Shown one piece after another: positions 41,243-50,927 of a stretch of DNA of 64,000 bases; position 1 is the first letter of the stretch, and every line of letters starts with the position of its first letter. Source of the stretch: Bradyrhizobium algeriense. GTDB taxonomy: Bacteria > Pseudomonadota > Alphaproteobacteria > Rhizobiales > Xanthobacteraceae. The notes below the pieces were generated by a model. That model did not search any database, had not been told where the DNA came from, and saw only the letters and a list, made by a program, of their open reading frames with translations. A program made the translations under genes and the position numbers. The stretch spans positions 62,001 through 126,000 of the forward strand of contig NZ_PYCN01000012.1 of the NCBI RefSeq assembly GCF_003062295.1, given 5' to 3'.

Positions 41243-42187
41243 CTAGCCGTAGAGCGCTTTGTGCTCCTGCTCATAGTTGGCGTAGGAGTCTTTGATGCTG
41301 GCCATGTTCAGCAGCATCGTGGCGACCGGGTTGTCGTCTTTCGCAAACACCGTCGTGCGCATCCACACGCTCTCGGTGCGGCGGCTGCCGCTCAACGCGA
41401 CGACCTCGCGCTCGGCGGTGTAGTTGTCGCCGACAAACAATGGCCCGCGCAGCAGGCGGATTTCCTGGTCGGCGAACAGCCCGACCGCCGGACCGCGGAC
41501 CGGCAACCGGTCCTCGCGGGCGCGGTACTGAAACAGCACGCTCAGCATCTCCATGGGAATGATCGCCCGGCCCCAGGGATTGTGCTCCTGCGAATAATAC
41601 GCCGAAGGCTCGGTGATCACCTTCAGCTTCTGCTCAAGCGAAAACGGATAGAGGTCGCCCATGTGCTGGTCGAAATCCATCTTCACCGTCTGGCGGGGTG
41701 TCTTCATGCCAACCTTGAGGTCGGCGAGAATGACGGGATCGGCGAGCGGCTTCAGTTCGCCGATCCGCCGGGAAAGCGCCGTGTCCGAACCATCGCCGCC
41801 GACCGACGCGGTGCCACGCAAGATCTCGGTGCCGTCGCGCTTGGTCATGCCGATCGCGCAGATCCTCTCGCCCGGCTTCGGCTTTTCGATATTGGCCTGC
41901 ACCTCCTCGCCCTCGAAGGCGGGGTTGCGGTAGTGGGCCGACAGGCATCCGGTCTCGAACCAGGGCTGGCCCCAGATCCGCTCGCACAGCGGCGCGAACT
42001 GGCTGAAATGGGTCGGGCCCTCGATGGTGCCGCCCTGAAACCCCAGCTTTTGCGCGGTCGCATCGTCGTGGATCGAGGCGTGGGAGTCGTAGACCTGCGC
42101 ATGAAGCATTTGCTTCGGGCTGCGCCACGGCCCCACCAGCAGATTGCCGCTTTCCAATAGTTCGGTCGTGAACGCCGCTTCTGTCAT
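41243..42187 (-). CDS. Hot-dog-fold dehydratase-like protein
   Basis: The 314-residue protein is probably a double hot-dog related to MaoC dehydratases and FAS1-like hydratases. Recognisable parts are AQVYDSHASIHDDATAQKLG, GTIEGPTHFSQFAPL and a second repeat-like part with VGDNYTAEREVVALSG. No strict R-hydratase motif is plainly visible, so activity is inferred. It would act on an acyl-CoA or similar thioester. It is the first gene of the three-gene minus-strand unit and is divergent from the ferredoxin oxidoreductase gene. Confidence 0.68.
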   Translation of the reverse strand: MTEAAFTTELLESGNLLVGPWRSPKQMLHAQVYDSHASIHDDATAQKLGFQGGTIEGPTHFSQFAPLCERIWGQPWFETGCLSAHYRNPAFEGEEVQANIEKPKPGERICAIGMTKRDGTEILRGTASVGGDGSDTALSRRIGELKPLADPVILADLKVGMKTPRQTVKMDFDQHMGDLYPFSLEQKLKVITEPSAYYSQEHNPWGRAIIPMEMLSVLFQYRAREDRLPVRGPAVGLFADQEIRLLRGPLFVGDNYTAEREVVALSGSRRTESVWMRTTVFAKDDNPVATMLLNMASIKDSYANYEQEHKALYG

Positions 42188-42376
42188 CCCTGGTGTCTCC
42201 CTTTACTCCCAAGCGTTTCAAAGAAGGCGGATTTCGGCAAGAGCGATCCGCACGACAGGCGAGATATGTCCTGCGGCCATGAATTCACGCTGGGCACGCA
42301 TAGCAAAACCGGTGCATTCTGTTCGCAATTAGACCGGTTCAAATAACCGGCGGAACGTGCGACGGGGAGCGGACGA

Positions 42377-45300
42377 ATGGCATTGATGGAAGTTGGTCTG
42401 GACGACAAGTATCGTCTGGACGCGAAGCGGATTTTTCTCTCCGGTACGCAGGCGCTGGTCCGCCTTCCCATGTTGCAGCGCGAACGCGACCGCGCGGCGG
42501 GGCTCAACACCGCAGGTTTCATATCAGGCTACCGCGGCTCGCCGCTCGGCATGTACGACCACGCGCTGTGGCGCGCCAAAACCTTCCTCAAGCAGCATGA
42601 CATCGAGTTCGCACCCGGTCTCAACGAGGATTTGGCGGCCACCTCCGTGTGGGGCAGCCAGCAGGTCGGCATGTTTCCCGGCGCCAAGGTCGATGGCGTC
42701 TTCGGTATCTGGTATGGCAAGGGCCCCGGCGTCGACCGCTCGATGGATGCGCTCAAGCATGCCAACTCGGCCGGCACCTCGCCGAACGGCGGCGTGATTG
42801 CGCTCGCCGGCGACGACCATGGCTGCCAGTCCTCCACGCTCGCCCATCAGAGCGAGCAGGTGTTCGCCGCGGCATTGATGCCGGTGGTCAATCCGGCGAC
42901 GCTGCAGGATTATCTCGATCTCGGCATTCTGGGCTTTGCGCTGTCGCGCTATTCAAGTTGCTGGGTCGGCTTCAAAGCGATTTCCGAAACCGTTGAAAGC
43001 TCGGCCTCGATCGTCAGCGATCCTGACCGCATCAAGATCATCATGCCCGATGATTTCGAAATGCCGCCGGGCGGACTTTCCATCCGCTGGCCCGATGCGC
43101 CGCTGGAGCAGGAGCGGCGGCTGCACGGCCCGAAGATGCAGGCGGTGGCGGCGTTCACGCGCGTCAATCGCTTTGACCGCATCGTGCTGGATTCCAAGCC
43201 CGCCCGGCTCGGCATCATGGCGACCGGCAAGGCCTATCTCGACCTCCGGCAGGCGCTGGCCGACCTCGGGATATCAGACGCCGAGGCGCAGGCGCTGGGA
43301 CTGCGCATCTACAAGGTCGCGCTGACCTGGCCGCTGGAGGAATCCGGAGCAAAGGCGTTCGCCGAAGGTCTGCAGGATGTGCTCGTGGTCGAGGAGAAGC
43401 GCGGTTTTATTGAGGACCAACTCCTTCGCATTCTCTATAACGTCGATGCCTCGAAGCGGCCTTCGGTGGTCGGCAAGCGCGACGAGAGCGGCGCGATGCT
43501 GCTGCCGAGCGAAGGCGAATTGACGCCGACCATGGTCGCGGCGGCCGTCGTGGCGCGCTTGCGCAAACTCGGCCATCGCAGCCCGGCGCTGGAGCAGCGT
43601 CTGGCAAAGCTCGAAGCCTTCGACCGGCCGGCGGACGGCATTGGCGCCGCCAAACTTCAGCGCACGCCGTATTTCTGTTCGGGCTGTCCCCATAACACCT
43701 CGACCAGGATCCCCGAGGGCAGCCGCGCCATGGCCGGCATCGGCTGTCACGGCATGGCGCTGTCGGTGCCGAACCGCCGCACGCAGACGATCTCGCATAT
43801 GGGCGCGGAAGGCGTCACCTGGATCGGGCAGGCGCCGTTCACCAGCGAGCCGCACGTGTTCCAGAATTTGGGCGACGGCACCTACACACATTCCGGCCTG
43901 CTCGCGATCCGCGCGGCGGCGGCTTCCGGCGTCAACATCACCTACAAGATCCTTTATAATGATGCTGTCGCGATGACCGGCGGCCAGCCGGCCGAAGGCG
44001 GCCTGACGGTGTCGCAGATCGCGCACCAGGTTTCGGCGGAGGGGGCAAAACGCCTCGTCATCGTTTCCGACGATCCCGAGAAATACCCCAGCAATTACTT
44101 TCCATCAGGCGCGACCGTTCATCATCGCCGCGAACTCGACGCGGTGCAGAAGGAACTGCGCGAGGTCAAGGGCCTCACCGTCCTGATCTACGACCAGACT
44201 TGCGCTGCCGAAAAGCGCCGCCGCCGCAAGCGCGGGCTCTATCCGGATCCGCCGAAGCGCGTATTCATCAACGAGAGGGTCTGCGAGGGCTGCGGCGATT
44301 GCTCGTCTGTTTCCAACTGCGTTTCCGTGCAGCCGCTGGAAACCGAGTTCGGCCGCAAGCGGCGGATCGACCAGTCGAACTGCAACAAGGACTTTTCCTG
44401 CATCGAGGGCTTTTGCCCGAGTTTTGTCACCGTGCATGGCGGCAGACTGAGGAAGGCCGATCGCACCGCGGCCGATCCGTCCGCGCTGTTCGCCGATCTG
44501 CCGACACCGGCCACGCCCGCGCTCGATGGCGCCTACAACATCCTCGTCACCGGTATCGGCGGCACCGGCGTCATCACCATCGGCGCGCTGCTCGGCATGG
44601 CCGCCCATGTCGAGGGCCTGGCGTGCTCGACGCTGGATTTCACAGGGTTATCGCAGAAGAACGGCGCGGTCATGAGCCATGTCCGCATCGCGCCCGAGGC
44701 GGACGATCTCGCAACCGTCCGTATTGCGCCGGGCGGCGCCAACCTCATTCTCGGCTGCGATATCGTGGTCGCCACCAGCATCCCGGCGCTGAGCCGGGCC
44801 GAACGCGGCGTCACACGCGCGATCGTCAATGCCGACCTGTTGCCGACGGCAAGCTTCGTCATCAATCCCGACATAGACTTCGAGGCGGGGACGATGCGGG
44901 AGTCGCTCAACGGGGCCGTCAGTGCCTCCGACCTCGACATTCTGGACGCCACCGGGCTTGCCACCGCGCTGATGGGCGACAGCATCGCCACCAACGCCTT
45001 CATGCTCGGCTTCGCGTTCCAGCGTGGCGCGATTCCCCTTTCGCTGGAGGCGATCATGAAGGCGATCGACCTCAACGGCGCGGCGATCGACATGAACAAG
45101 CTGGCGTTCTCCTGGGGCCGACTCGCCGCGCACGATCTGCAGCGCGTCGTCACGGCTGCCCGCTTCAAGAATTCGGGCGCGGCGCCGGTCAAGCGGACGC
45201 TCGACGAGAGCATCGCGTTCCGCGCCAAGTTCCTGACGGACTACCAGAATGAGGCCTACTCGAAGCGCTACCTCAGCGAGGTCGAGCGCGTTCGCGCGGC

Positions 45301-45850
45301 CGAAGCAAAGGGCTCGCCCGGGTCGCATGAACTGACCGAAGCGTTTGCAAAAGGCCTGTTCAAGTTGATGGCCTACAAGGACGAATACGAAGTCGCCCGG
45401 CTTTATTCCGACGGTGAGTTCGCAAAAGCGTTGAAGGAACAGTTCGACGGCGACGCGAGCGTCAAGGTCAGTCTCGCGCCGCCGCTGCTGGCGCCGCGCG
45501 ACAAGGTGACCGGGCATCTGCGCAAGCGCGAGTTCGGTTCCTGGATCTTCCGCGCCTTCGAACTCCTGACGTGGTTCAAGTTCCTGCGCGGCACGGCATT
45601 CGATCCGTTCGGCTACACGGCCGAGCGTCGGATGGAGCGGGCGCTACCGCGTGAATATTCCGCAATGATCTTCCGCCACGTCGACAAGGCGAAGCCGCAG
45701 GATTGGCCGCGTCTGGTGGCGCTGGCGAAATCCGCGGAACTCGTTCGCGGCTACGGCCACGTCAAGGAAGCCAATGTCGCGAAGTTCCGCAGCGAGTGCA
45801 CGCGCGTGGAGGCCGCGATCGGCCAGCCGGTGGCGCAGGCAGCTGAATAA
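42377..45850 (+). CDS. Indolepyruvate ferredoxin oxidoreductase family protein (fused subunits)
   Basis: The 1157-residue protein is a fusion of a pyruvate-oxidoreductase-like alpha part, a TPP-binding domain (MGAEGVTWIGQAPF, DGTYTHSGLLA, NDAVAMTGGQP, residues about 470-550), a Cys-rich 4Fe-4S domain (CEGCGDCSSVSNC and CNKDFSCIEGFCP, from about residue 636) and a C-terminal gamma domain (GIGGTGVITIGALLGMAA). It decarboxylates an aryl or branched 2-oxoacid to the acyl-CoA, reducing ferredoxin. It is a single gene, 189 bases from the divergent hot-dog gene. Confidence 0.93.
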   Translation: MALMEVGLDDKYRLDAKRIFLSGTQALVRLPMLQRERDRAAGLNTAGFISGYRGSPLGMYDHALWRAKTFLKQHDIEFAPGLNEDLAATSVWGSQQVGMFPGAKVDGVFGIWYGKGPGVDRSMDALKHANSAGTSPNGGVIALAGDDHGCQSSTLAHQSEQVFAAALMPVVNPATLQDYLDLGILGFALSRYSSCWVGFKAISETVESSASIVSDPDRIKIIMPDDFEMPPGGLSIRWPDAPLEQERRLHGPKMQAVAAFTRVNRFDRIVLDSKPARLGIMATGKAYLDLRQALADLGISDAEAQALGLRIYKVALTWPLEESGAKAFAEGLQDVLVVEEKRGFIEDQLLRILYNVDASKRPSVVGKRDESGAMLLPSEGELTPTMVAAAVVARLRKLGHRSPALEQRLAKLEAFDRPADGIGAAKLQRTPYFCSGCPHNTSTRIPEGSRAMAGIGCHGMALSVPNRRTQTISHMGAEGVTWIGQAPFTSEPHVFQNLGDGTYTHSGLLAIRAAAASGVNITYKILYNDAVAMTGGQPAEGGLTVSQIAHQVSAEGAKRLVIVSDDPEKYPSNYFPSGATVHHRRELDAVQKELREVKGLTVLIYDQTCAAEKRRRRKRGLYPDPPKRVFINERVCEGCGDCSSVSNCVSVQPLETEFGRKRRIDQSNCNKDFSCIEGFCPSFVTVHGGRLRKADRTAADPSALFADLPTPATPALDGAYNILVTGIGGTGVITIGALLGMAAHVEGLACSTLDFTGLSQKNGAVMSHVRIAPEADDLATVRIAPGGANLILGCDIVVATSIPALSRAERGVTRAIVNADLLPTASFVINPDIDFEAGTMRESLNGAVSASDLDILDATGLATALMGDSIATNAFMLGFAFQRGAIPLSLEAIMKAIDLNGAAIDMNKLAFSWGRLAAHDLQRVVTAARFKNSGAAPVKRTLDESIAFRAKFLTDYQNEAYSKRYLSEVERVRAAEAKGSPGSHELTEAFAKGLFKLMAYKDEYEVARLYSDGEFAKALKEQFDGDASVKVSLAPPLLAPRDKVTGHLRKREFGSWIFRAFELLTWFKFLRGTAFDPFGYTAERRMERALPREYSAMIFRHVDKAKPQDWPRLVALAKSAELVRGYGHVKEANVAKFRSECTRVEAAIGQPVAQAAE

Positions 45851-45873
45851 GTTTCGCTTATCCGGCTGTTCCT

Positions 45874-45895
45874 GGCTGTGAACTTTTCCACAGCC
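45874..45895 (+). terminator. Hairpin after the ferredoxin oxidoreductase gene
   Basis: GGCTGTG-AACTTTTC-CACAGCC is a perfect 7-bp stem 23 bases after the stop. No T-tract follows, so it is a weak terminator candidate only. Confidence 0.35.
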
Positions 45896-46003
45896 AAGAT
45901 CATTCACCAGTAATCTTGCGGGCGGGATCGGCTGGCATTGTGCGGCCGGCTGCCTACATGATGGCCGTTCTTCAGATTTTTGGTTGATTTCAGGAGGCCT
46001 TCG

Positions 46004-46441
46004 ATGGTCCTGAAAAGCGCCTTTGCGGTAGCACTTTGCACGGGGCTCCTGATGTCGGGCAGCACCACGCTGGCAGACGACTACAAGGCCGGCGAGCTCA
46101 TCGGCCTCGATCTTTCGCAGGCCGTGCTCTCGCCGAAGCGGCTCGGCCCGGAGACGCGATTCGCTCCGGTCCGGATCGAGGCCAGGAACGATGCCCGGCC
46201 GGTGAAGACGGAGCGCGTGGTTGTGCCGAAGGAAGCCGCGCCCAAGCCTCAAGTAGCGCGTCAGGTGGCTGCTCACATAGCACATGAGCGCGCCGAGAAA
46301 CCGCGTGTGGAGAAACCGCGCGGGGCCGCCCGCACCACACTGGCGCGGCGTCATACCAATCCGCTCGACGCGCAGGCGCGCGACACGCGGATCCAGACCT
46401 GGCCGTGCAAGTCCGGCGGCATCTGCGACTGGCAGCGGTAG
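46004..46441 (+). CDS. Secreted basic hypothetical protein, 145 residues
   Basis: Signal peptide MVLKSAFAVALCTGLLMSGSTT-LADD, then a mature part rich in Ala, Arg, Lys and Pro (RVEKPRGAARTTLARRH) ending CKSGGICDWQR, with two cysteines that may form a disulfide. AGGAGG is 6 bases before the ATG at 46004; the open frame extending to 45980 is not used. No family is recognised. It is exported and perhaps cell-envelope associated. Confidence 0.78.
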   Translation: MVLKSAFAVALCTGLLMSGSTTLADDYKAGELIGLDLSQAVLSPKRLGPETRFAPVRIEARNDARPVKTERVVVPKEAAPKPQVARQVAAHIAHERAEKPRVEKPRGAARTTLARRHTNPLDAQARDTRIQTWPCKSGGICDWQR

Positions 46442-46447
46442 TTCATT

Positions 46448-46530
46448 CGTAGGATGGGTAGAGCGAAGCGAAACCCATCTTGCTTCCGCGCAAGGATTGA
46501 TGGGTTTCGCTTCGCTCTACCCATCCTACG
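46448..46530. repeat. Perfect 32-bp inverted repeat (CGTAGGATGGGTAGAGCG family)
   Basis: The left arm (46448-46479) and right arm (46499-46530) are exact reverse complements over 32 bases with a 19-base loop. Located between two plus-strand genes. The copy at 52644-52725 differs at two stem positions, each with the compensating change in the other arm. Confidence 0.85.
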
Positions 46531-46619
46531 ATTCCACGTCATCCATCTGTCGTAAAACCTTCGGCCAGGAGTCAAATTGCTCGGGCACACCTTCGTCGTG
46601 ATTCGACGAGGGTGCTTCG

Positions 46620-48206
46620 ATGCCGATTGCGATACGCGCCGGGCAAAGTCTGAACCGGCGTCAATTGCTGGTCCGCTCCGCCGCGACATTTGCCGTTGCC
46701 GGTCTCGGCAGCCTCGCCAGACCACATCTCAGCCGCGCCGCGGATCGTCCGCTCATCGCCGGCGGGATTCAGTCGGGCGACGTCTCGGCCGACTCTGCAG
46801 TGATCTGGGCGCGCACCGACCGGCCGGCGCGGATGCAGGTTGAATGTTCTGTTGTCGAGAGCTTCAAGACCATCCTTCGCATCGTTACCGCCGATGCCTT
46901 GCCGGACAGCGACTTCGTCTCAAAAGTTCTGCTCGATGGCCTGCCGGCGGGGCAGGACATTTTCTATCGCGTGCGCTTCGACGATATCAGCGAGAGCGGC
47001 ATCGAAGGCGAGGCGCAGGTCGGGCATTTCCGTACCGCGCCCACCGCGCGAGGCCATATTTCGTTTGCGTGGTCCGGCGATACCGCCGGCCAGGGTTGGG
47101 GCATCGATCCCTCGCGCGGCGGTATGCGCACCTACCGCACCATGCTCGACAACCGTCCGGACTTCTTCATCCATTCCGGCGATCACATCTATGCAGACTG
47201 TCCGGTGGAACGCGAGCTGAAGCTGCCCAATGGCGAGATCTGGCGCAACATCGTCACCGAACAGAAGTCCGTGGTGGCCCACAGCCTCGAACAGTTCCGC
47301 GCCAACTACAAATATAATCTGCTCGACGACAATCTGCGCGCCTTCAACGCCGAAGTACCGATGTTCGCGCAATGGGACGACCACGAGGTCACCAACGACT
47401 GGGCGCCGATCGGCACCGCCGACGAGACCGGCCATGCCGAGGACGGCTCTTCGCTTCTGGTGGCGCGGGCGCGCCGCGCGTTCCATGAATTCATGCCGAT
47501 GCGCGCGACGCCGGCGCAGGACGGCCGCATCTATCGCAAGATCGCCTATGGCCCGCTGCTCGACGTCTTTATGATCGACATGCGCAGCTACCGCGATTCC
47601 ACCTTTAACAAGCGCGACGACCAGAGCGAGACCCGCATCCTTGGTGCGGCGCAACTGGCTTGGCTGAAGCGCGAGCTGGTGGCTTCCGACGCGACCTGGA
47701 AGGTGATCGCCGCCGACATGCCGATCGGCCTGATCAGCGAGGATGCCATTGCGCTCGGCGATGGCCCGCCGGAGCGGCGCGAGCACGAGATTGCCGATCT
47801 GCTGTCGTTCATGAAGCGCGCCGGCATCCGCAACACGGTGTGGCTGACCGCCGACATGCATTACACGGCCGCGCATCATTACGATCCGAACCGCGCGGCG
47901 TTTCAGGATTTCGAACCGTTCTGGGAGTTCGTCTCCGGCCCCTTACATGCGGGCACCTGGGCGCCGGCCCCGCTCGACAACACGTTCGGGCCGAAAGCTG
48001 CGTTCCAGAAGGGCTGCAGCGCGGAGCAGGGCGAGAATCTCGCCCCCTGTTTCGGCCTGCAATTCTTCGGCCGCGTCGACATCGACGGCAAGACCGAAGT
48101 GATGACCGTGACGTTGAAGGACGTCGACAACCGCGACCTCTGGTCGGTCGATATCGAGCCCCGCCCGGACGCGCGGCCCGGCCGGATCATGGCGCAGCAT
48201 ATATGA
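46620..48206 (+). CDS. PhoD-family alkaline phosphatase/phosphodiesterase
   Basis: The 528-residue protein has a Tat signal (NRRQLLVRSAATFAVAGLGS) and a PhoD core: N-terminal domain (GIQSGDVSADSAVIWAR), metal-binding segments WSGDTAG, HSGDHIYAD, QWDDHEVTND and a late LTADMHYTAAHHYDP. It is exported folded with its metals (iron and calcium in characterised members) and hydrolyses phosphate mono- and diesters. It is preceded by a palindromic repeat and stands apart from the following genes by 138 bases. No Pho box was identified. Confidence 0.93.
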   Translation: MPIAIRAGQSLNRRQLLVRSAATFAVAGLGSLARPHLSRAADRPLIAGGIQSGDVSADSAVIWARTDRPARMQVECSVVESFKTILRIVTADALPDSDFVSKVLLDGLPAGQDIFYRVRFDDISESGIEGEAQVGHFRTAPTARGHISFAWSGDTAGQGWGIDPSRGGMRTYRTMLDNRPDFFIHSGDHIYADCPVERELKLPNGEIWRNIVTEQKSVVAHSLEQFRANYKYNLLDDNLRAFNAEVPMFAQWDDHEVTNDWAPIGTADETGHAEDGSSLLVARARRAFHEFMPMRATPAQDGRIYRKIAYGPLLDVFMIDMRSYRDSTFNKRDDQSETRILGAAQLAWLKRELVASDATWKVIAADMPIGLISEDAIALGDGPPERREHEIADLLSFMKRAGIRNTVWLTADMHYTAAHHYDPNRAAFQDFEPFWEFVSGPLHAGTWAPAPLDNTFGPKAAFQKGCSAEQGENLAPCFGLQFFGRVDIDGKTEVMTVTLKDVDNRDLWSVDIEPRPDARPGRIMAQHI

Positions 48207-48344
48207 CGCTTCGATCGCGAGACCGTTGGATCAACCCCTCCATGTTCGCGCCGCATAGTTTGGCTAGGCTTCGCCGCTTGCCGACGCGTGCGGTACAAGA
48301 TCGCATCCGGAAGTTGCGTATTAATTCTTGAAGGAGGCGCAGCG

Positions 48345-48827
48345 GTGGCGCACACTTCGCCTGTCCTTGCCGACCGGAGCGCTGCCATGTTTGTCGCCGA
48401 TAGCAAGCGCCTGACGCATCAGGGCGCGAAGATGATCATGGCGACGGCGGTGGAATTGGCCGGCCAGGCCAACATCGCGATCTCCTGTGCCATCGTGGAT
48501 TCCGGCGGGCATGTGATCCTGATCGAACGAATGGACGGCGGTCGCTTCCATACCGTGCACTCCTGCACCACCAAGGCGGTTTGCGCCGCGTCAAACCGGC
48601 GCCCGACCACGGCCAAAGGCGCGGCCGGCCAGGACCTCGACGTCAGCCATGCGATCGGACTTGCGCTCGCCGCCGGACCGGAACGGTGGACGGCCATGGA
48701 AGGCGGCGTACCGGTGCTGGTTGGCCGGGAATGTATCGGCGGCGTCGGCGTGAGCGGCGGTGATTGGGAGACCGATTTGCGGATCGCCAAAATGGCCGTC
48801 GAGTCGATCGGCGCGAATTGGGAATAA
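48345..48827 (+). CDS. GlcG/HbpS-family heme-binding-like protein
   Basis: The 160-residue protein matches the GlcG/HbpS fold: LTHQGAKMIMATAVELAG, NIAISCAIVDSGGHVILIERMDGG and a C-terminal GGVPVLVGRECIGGVGVSGGDWETD. Members bind haem or act as small ligand proteins near oxidation genes. I start at GTG 48345 because AAGGAGG is 7 bases upstream; the upstream frame to 48288 has no such site. It lies just before the Gfo/Idh/MocA gene (23-base gap). Confidence 0.83.
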   Translation: MAHTSPVLADRSAAMFVADSKRLTHQGAKMIMATAVELAGQANIAISCAIVDSGGHVILIERMDGGRFHTVHSCTTKAVCAASNRRPTTAKGAAGQDLDVSHAIGLALAAGPERWTAMEGGVPVLVGRECIGGVGVSGGDWETDLRIAKMAVESIGANWE

Positions 48828-48850
48828 CATCGTCCTGGGGGAGGGCAGTG

Positions 48851-49867
48851 ATGAGTGCCGATCCGCTCCGCGTGGCCTGTATCGGGATGGGATGGTGGTC
48901 CGACGTTCTGGCGGATGCCATCCAGCGCTCGGGCCAGCTCGAGATCCGCGGCTGCTACACCCGGTCCGAGGAAAAGCGAAAGAATTTCGCGGCAAAATAC
49001 CGCTGCCGGCCGGCCGCGAGCTATGAGGCGCTGCTGGCCGATGCCGAGATCGAGGCGATCATCAACACCACGCCGAACGACGTGCATCTGGCGACGACCT
49101 GTGCGGCCGCCGCCGCCGGCAAGCACGTCTTTCTGGACAAGCCGATCGCCAACAGCATTTCCGACGGTCGCGCCATCACCGAGGCCTGCCGCAAGGCCGG
49201 CGTGGTGCTGGCGCTCGGCTATCAGCGGCGGCGCGAGAGCCATTTCCGCTGGATCAAACAGCAGATCGACGCCGGCCGGTTCGGCAAGCTCGTCAATGCC
49301 GAGGCCAACATCAGCCGCGACCGCCTCGGCAAGATCGATCTCACCTCGTGGCGCTACCAGGCCGCGGGAATGCCGGGCGGCGTGATGCTGCAGATCGGAA
49401 TCCACTATATCGACGTGCTGGAATATTTGATCGGGCCGATCCATGCGGTGCGCGCGCAGTCGGCGCAACTGGTGCTGCCCGGCGACAATCCTGATGTCGC
49501 GAGCCTGATTCTGGAGCACGAGAACGGCGCGCTTTCCACACTGAACGCGAGCTACGCCTCGGCGTCCGAATACTACCTGATGAATGTCTACGGCAAGGAC
49601 GCCACCGCCTACTACGATTTGCACAACGGGCTTCGCCTGCTCAAGCGCGGCGAGACCACGCCGGTGGTGGTGCCATGTGCTGAGAATGACACCCTGGTCG
49701 AGGAGCTGGAGGAGTTTGCGGCCGCAGTTCGCGGGCAGGGCCGGCACGAAGTCGGGGGCGAGTACGCGACGCGATCGCTCGCCGTGGTACGCGCCGGCAT
49801 ACTCTCGGCGCGTGAGGGACGTTCGGTCGAGATTGCCCAAATATTGAACGGCGATGCGAAAATGTGA
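48851..49867 (+). CDS. Gfo/Idh/MocA family oxidoreductase
   Basis: The 338-residue NAD(P)-dependent enzyme has an N-terminal Rossmann GIGMGWW-type loop (VACIGMGWWSDVLAD), TTPNDVH, and the EKP-equivalent DKPIAN, followed by the alpha/beta domain with GIHYIDVLEYL (catalytic His). Substrates of the family are sugars, inositols and similar alcohols. The ATG at 48851 gives a normal length; the longer frame from 48764 overlaps the GlcG gene. It is in a plausible unit with the GlcG and Bug genes. Confidence 0.9.
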   Translation: MSADPLRVACIGMGWWSDVLADAIQRSGQLEIRGCYTRSEEKRKNFAAKYRCRPAASYEALLADAEIEAIINTTPNDVHLATTCAAAAAGKHVFLDKPIANSISDGRAITEACRKAGVVLALGYQRRRESHFRWIKQQIDAGRFGKLVNAEANISRDRLGKIDLTSWRYQAAGMPGGVMLQIGIHYIDVLEYLIGPIHAVRAQSAQLVLPGDNPDVASLILEHENGALSTLNASYASASEYYLMNVYGKDATAYYDLHNGLRLLKRGETTPVVVPCAENDTLVEELEEFAAAVRGQGRHEVGGEYATRSLAVVRAGILSAREGRSVEIAQILNGDAKM

Positions 49868-49896
49868 CGGCGCAGAGCTAAGGATAGGAGCGCGTT

Positions 49897-50892
49897 ATGA
49901 AACCTGGCATTTGTGTCTGGAAAGCTTGTGTTGGAGCTTGCGCGGTGGCGGTGGTATTGGCCGGCATGGTCGGGGAGGTAGCCGCGCAGGACTACCCCTC
50001 CAGGGCGATCACGGTGGTCGTGCCGTTCCCGCCCGGCGGCGCCAGCGACGTCGTTGCGCGCATCGTCACCAACCAGGTGTCGAAGATCCTCGGGCAATCC
50101 ATCATCATCGAGAACGTCAGCGGCGCCGGCGGCACCGTCGGCAGCGCGCGCGTGGCGGCGGCTGCGCCCGACGGCTATACCTTGCTTGCCGCGGCGATGG
50201 GCTCGCATGTCGCAGCACCGGTGCTGACGCCGAACCTCAAATACGATCCCGTTGCCGACTTCGTGCCGATCGGCTTCACCGCCCATTCCCCGGCAGTCGT
50301 TATCGCGCGGAAGGATTTCCCGGCACAGGATCTCAAGGAATTCGTCGCGGCGCTGCGGCAACGGGGCGACGCGGTGAAGCTGGCCCATGGCGGCATCGGC
50401 GCGTCCTCGCATATGGCGTGTCTTCTCTTCACGGCGGAAATCGGCGCGGAGCCGGCGCTTGTCGCCTATCGCGGTTCAGGCCCGGCGTTGAACGATCTGG
50501 TCGGGGGGCACGTCGATTTCATGTGCGAACAGTCGGTCAGCGTCGCGGAGTCGGTTTTGGCCGGCTCGGTCAAGGCCTTCGCGGTGTCTGCCGCGAAACG
50601 CCTTGAAACGCTGCCTGACGTTCCGACCGCGAAGGAGGGCGGCATCAACTACGAGATGAGCGTCTGGGCAGGACTGTTTGCGCCAAAGGGCGTTTCGCCC
50701 GAAATCATCGCCAGGCTTTCCGAATCGCTCGACCAGGCGCTTGATGAGGCTGTCGTGCGCGAGCGGATTGCCCAGCTCGGCGGCTCGATACCGGCAAAGG
50801 ACGAACGCAACCCGGCTGCATTCGATCGTTTTGTTCGGTCCGAGATCGCACGTTGGTCACCCATTCTTGCGGCGGCCGGAACGGGGAAATGA
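49897..50892 (+). CDS. TctC/Bug-family solute receptor
   Basis: The 331-residue protein has a signal peptide (ACAVAVVLAGMVGEVAAQ), Bug loop 1 (VVVPFPPGGASDVVARI), loop 2 (IENVSGAGGTVG) and YRGSGPALNDLVGGHVD. It is periplasmic and probably binds a carboxylate or amide. It is 29 bases after the Gfo/Idh/MocA gene and therefore likely co-transcribed; TctA/TctB subunits are absent. It is one of three orphan receptors in the window. Confidence 0.92.
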   Translation: MKPGICVWKACVGACAVAVVLAGMVGEVAAQDYPSRAITVVVPFPPGGASDVVARIVTNQVSKILGQSIIIENVSGAGGTVGSARVAAAAPDGYTLLAAAMGSHVAAPVLTPNLKYDPVADFVPIGFTAHSPAVVIARKDFPAQDLKEFVAALRQRGDAVKLAHGGIGASSHMACLLFTAEIGAEPALVAYRGSGPALNDLVGGHVDFMCEQSVSVAESVLAGSVKAFAVSAAKRLETLPDVPTAKEGGINYEMSVWAGLFAPKGVSPEIIARLSESLDQALDEAVVRERIAQLGGSIPAKDERNPAAFDRFVRSEIARWSPILAAAGTGK

Positions 50893-50927
50893 GGCGCGTG
50901 CCGAAGCGGTGGATCGGTGAGGACCGC

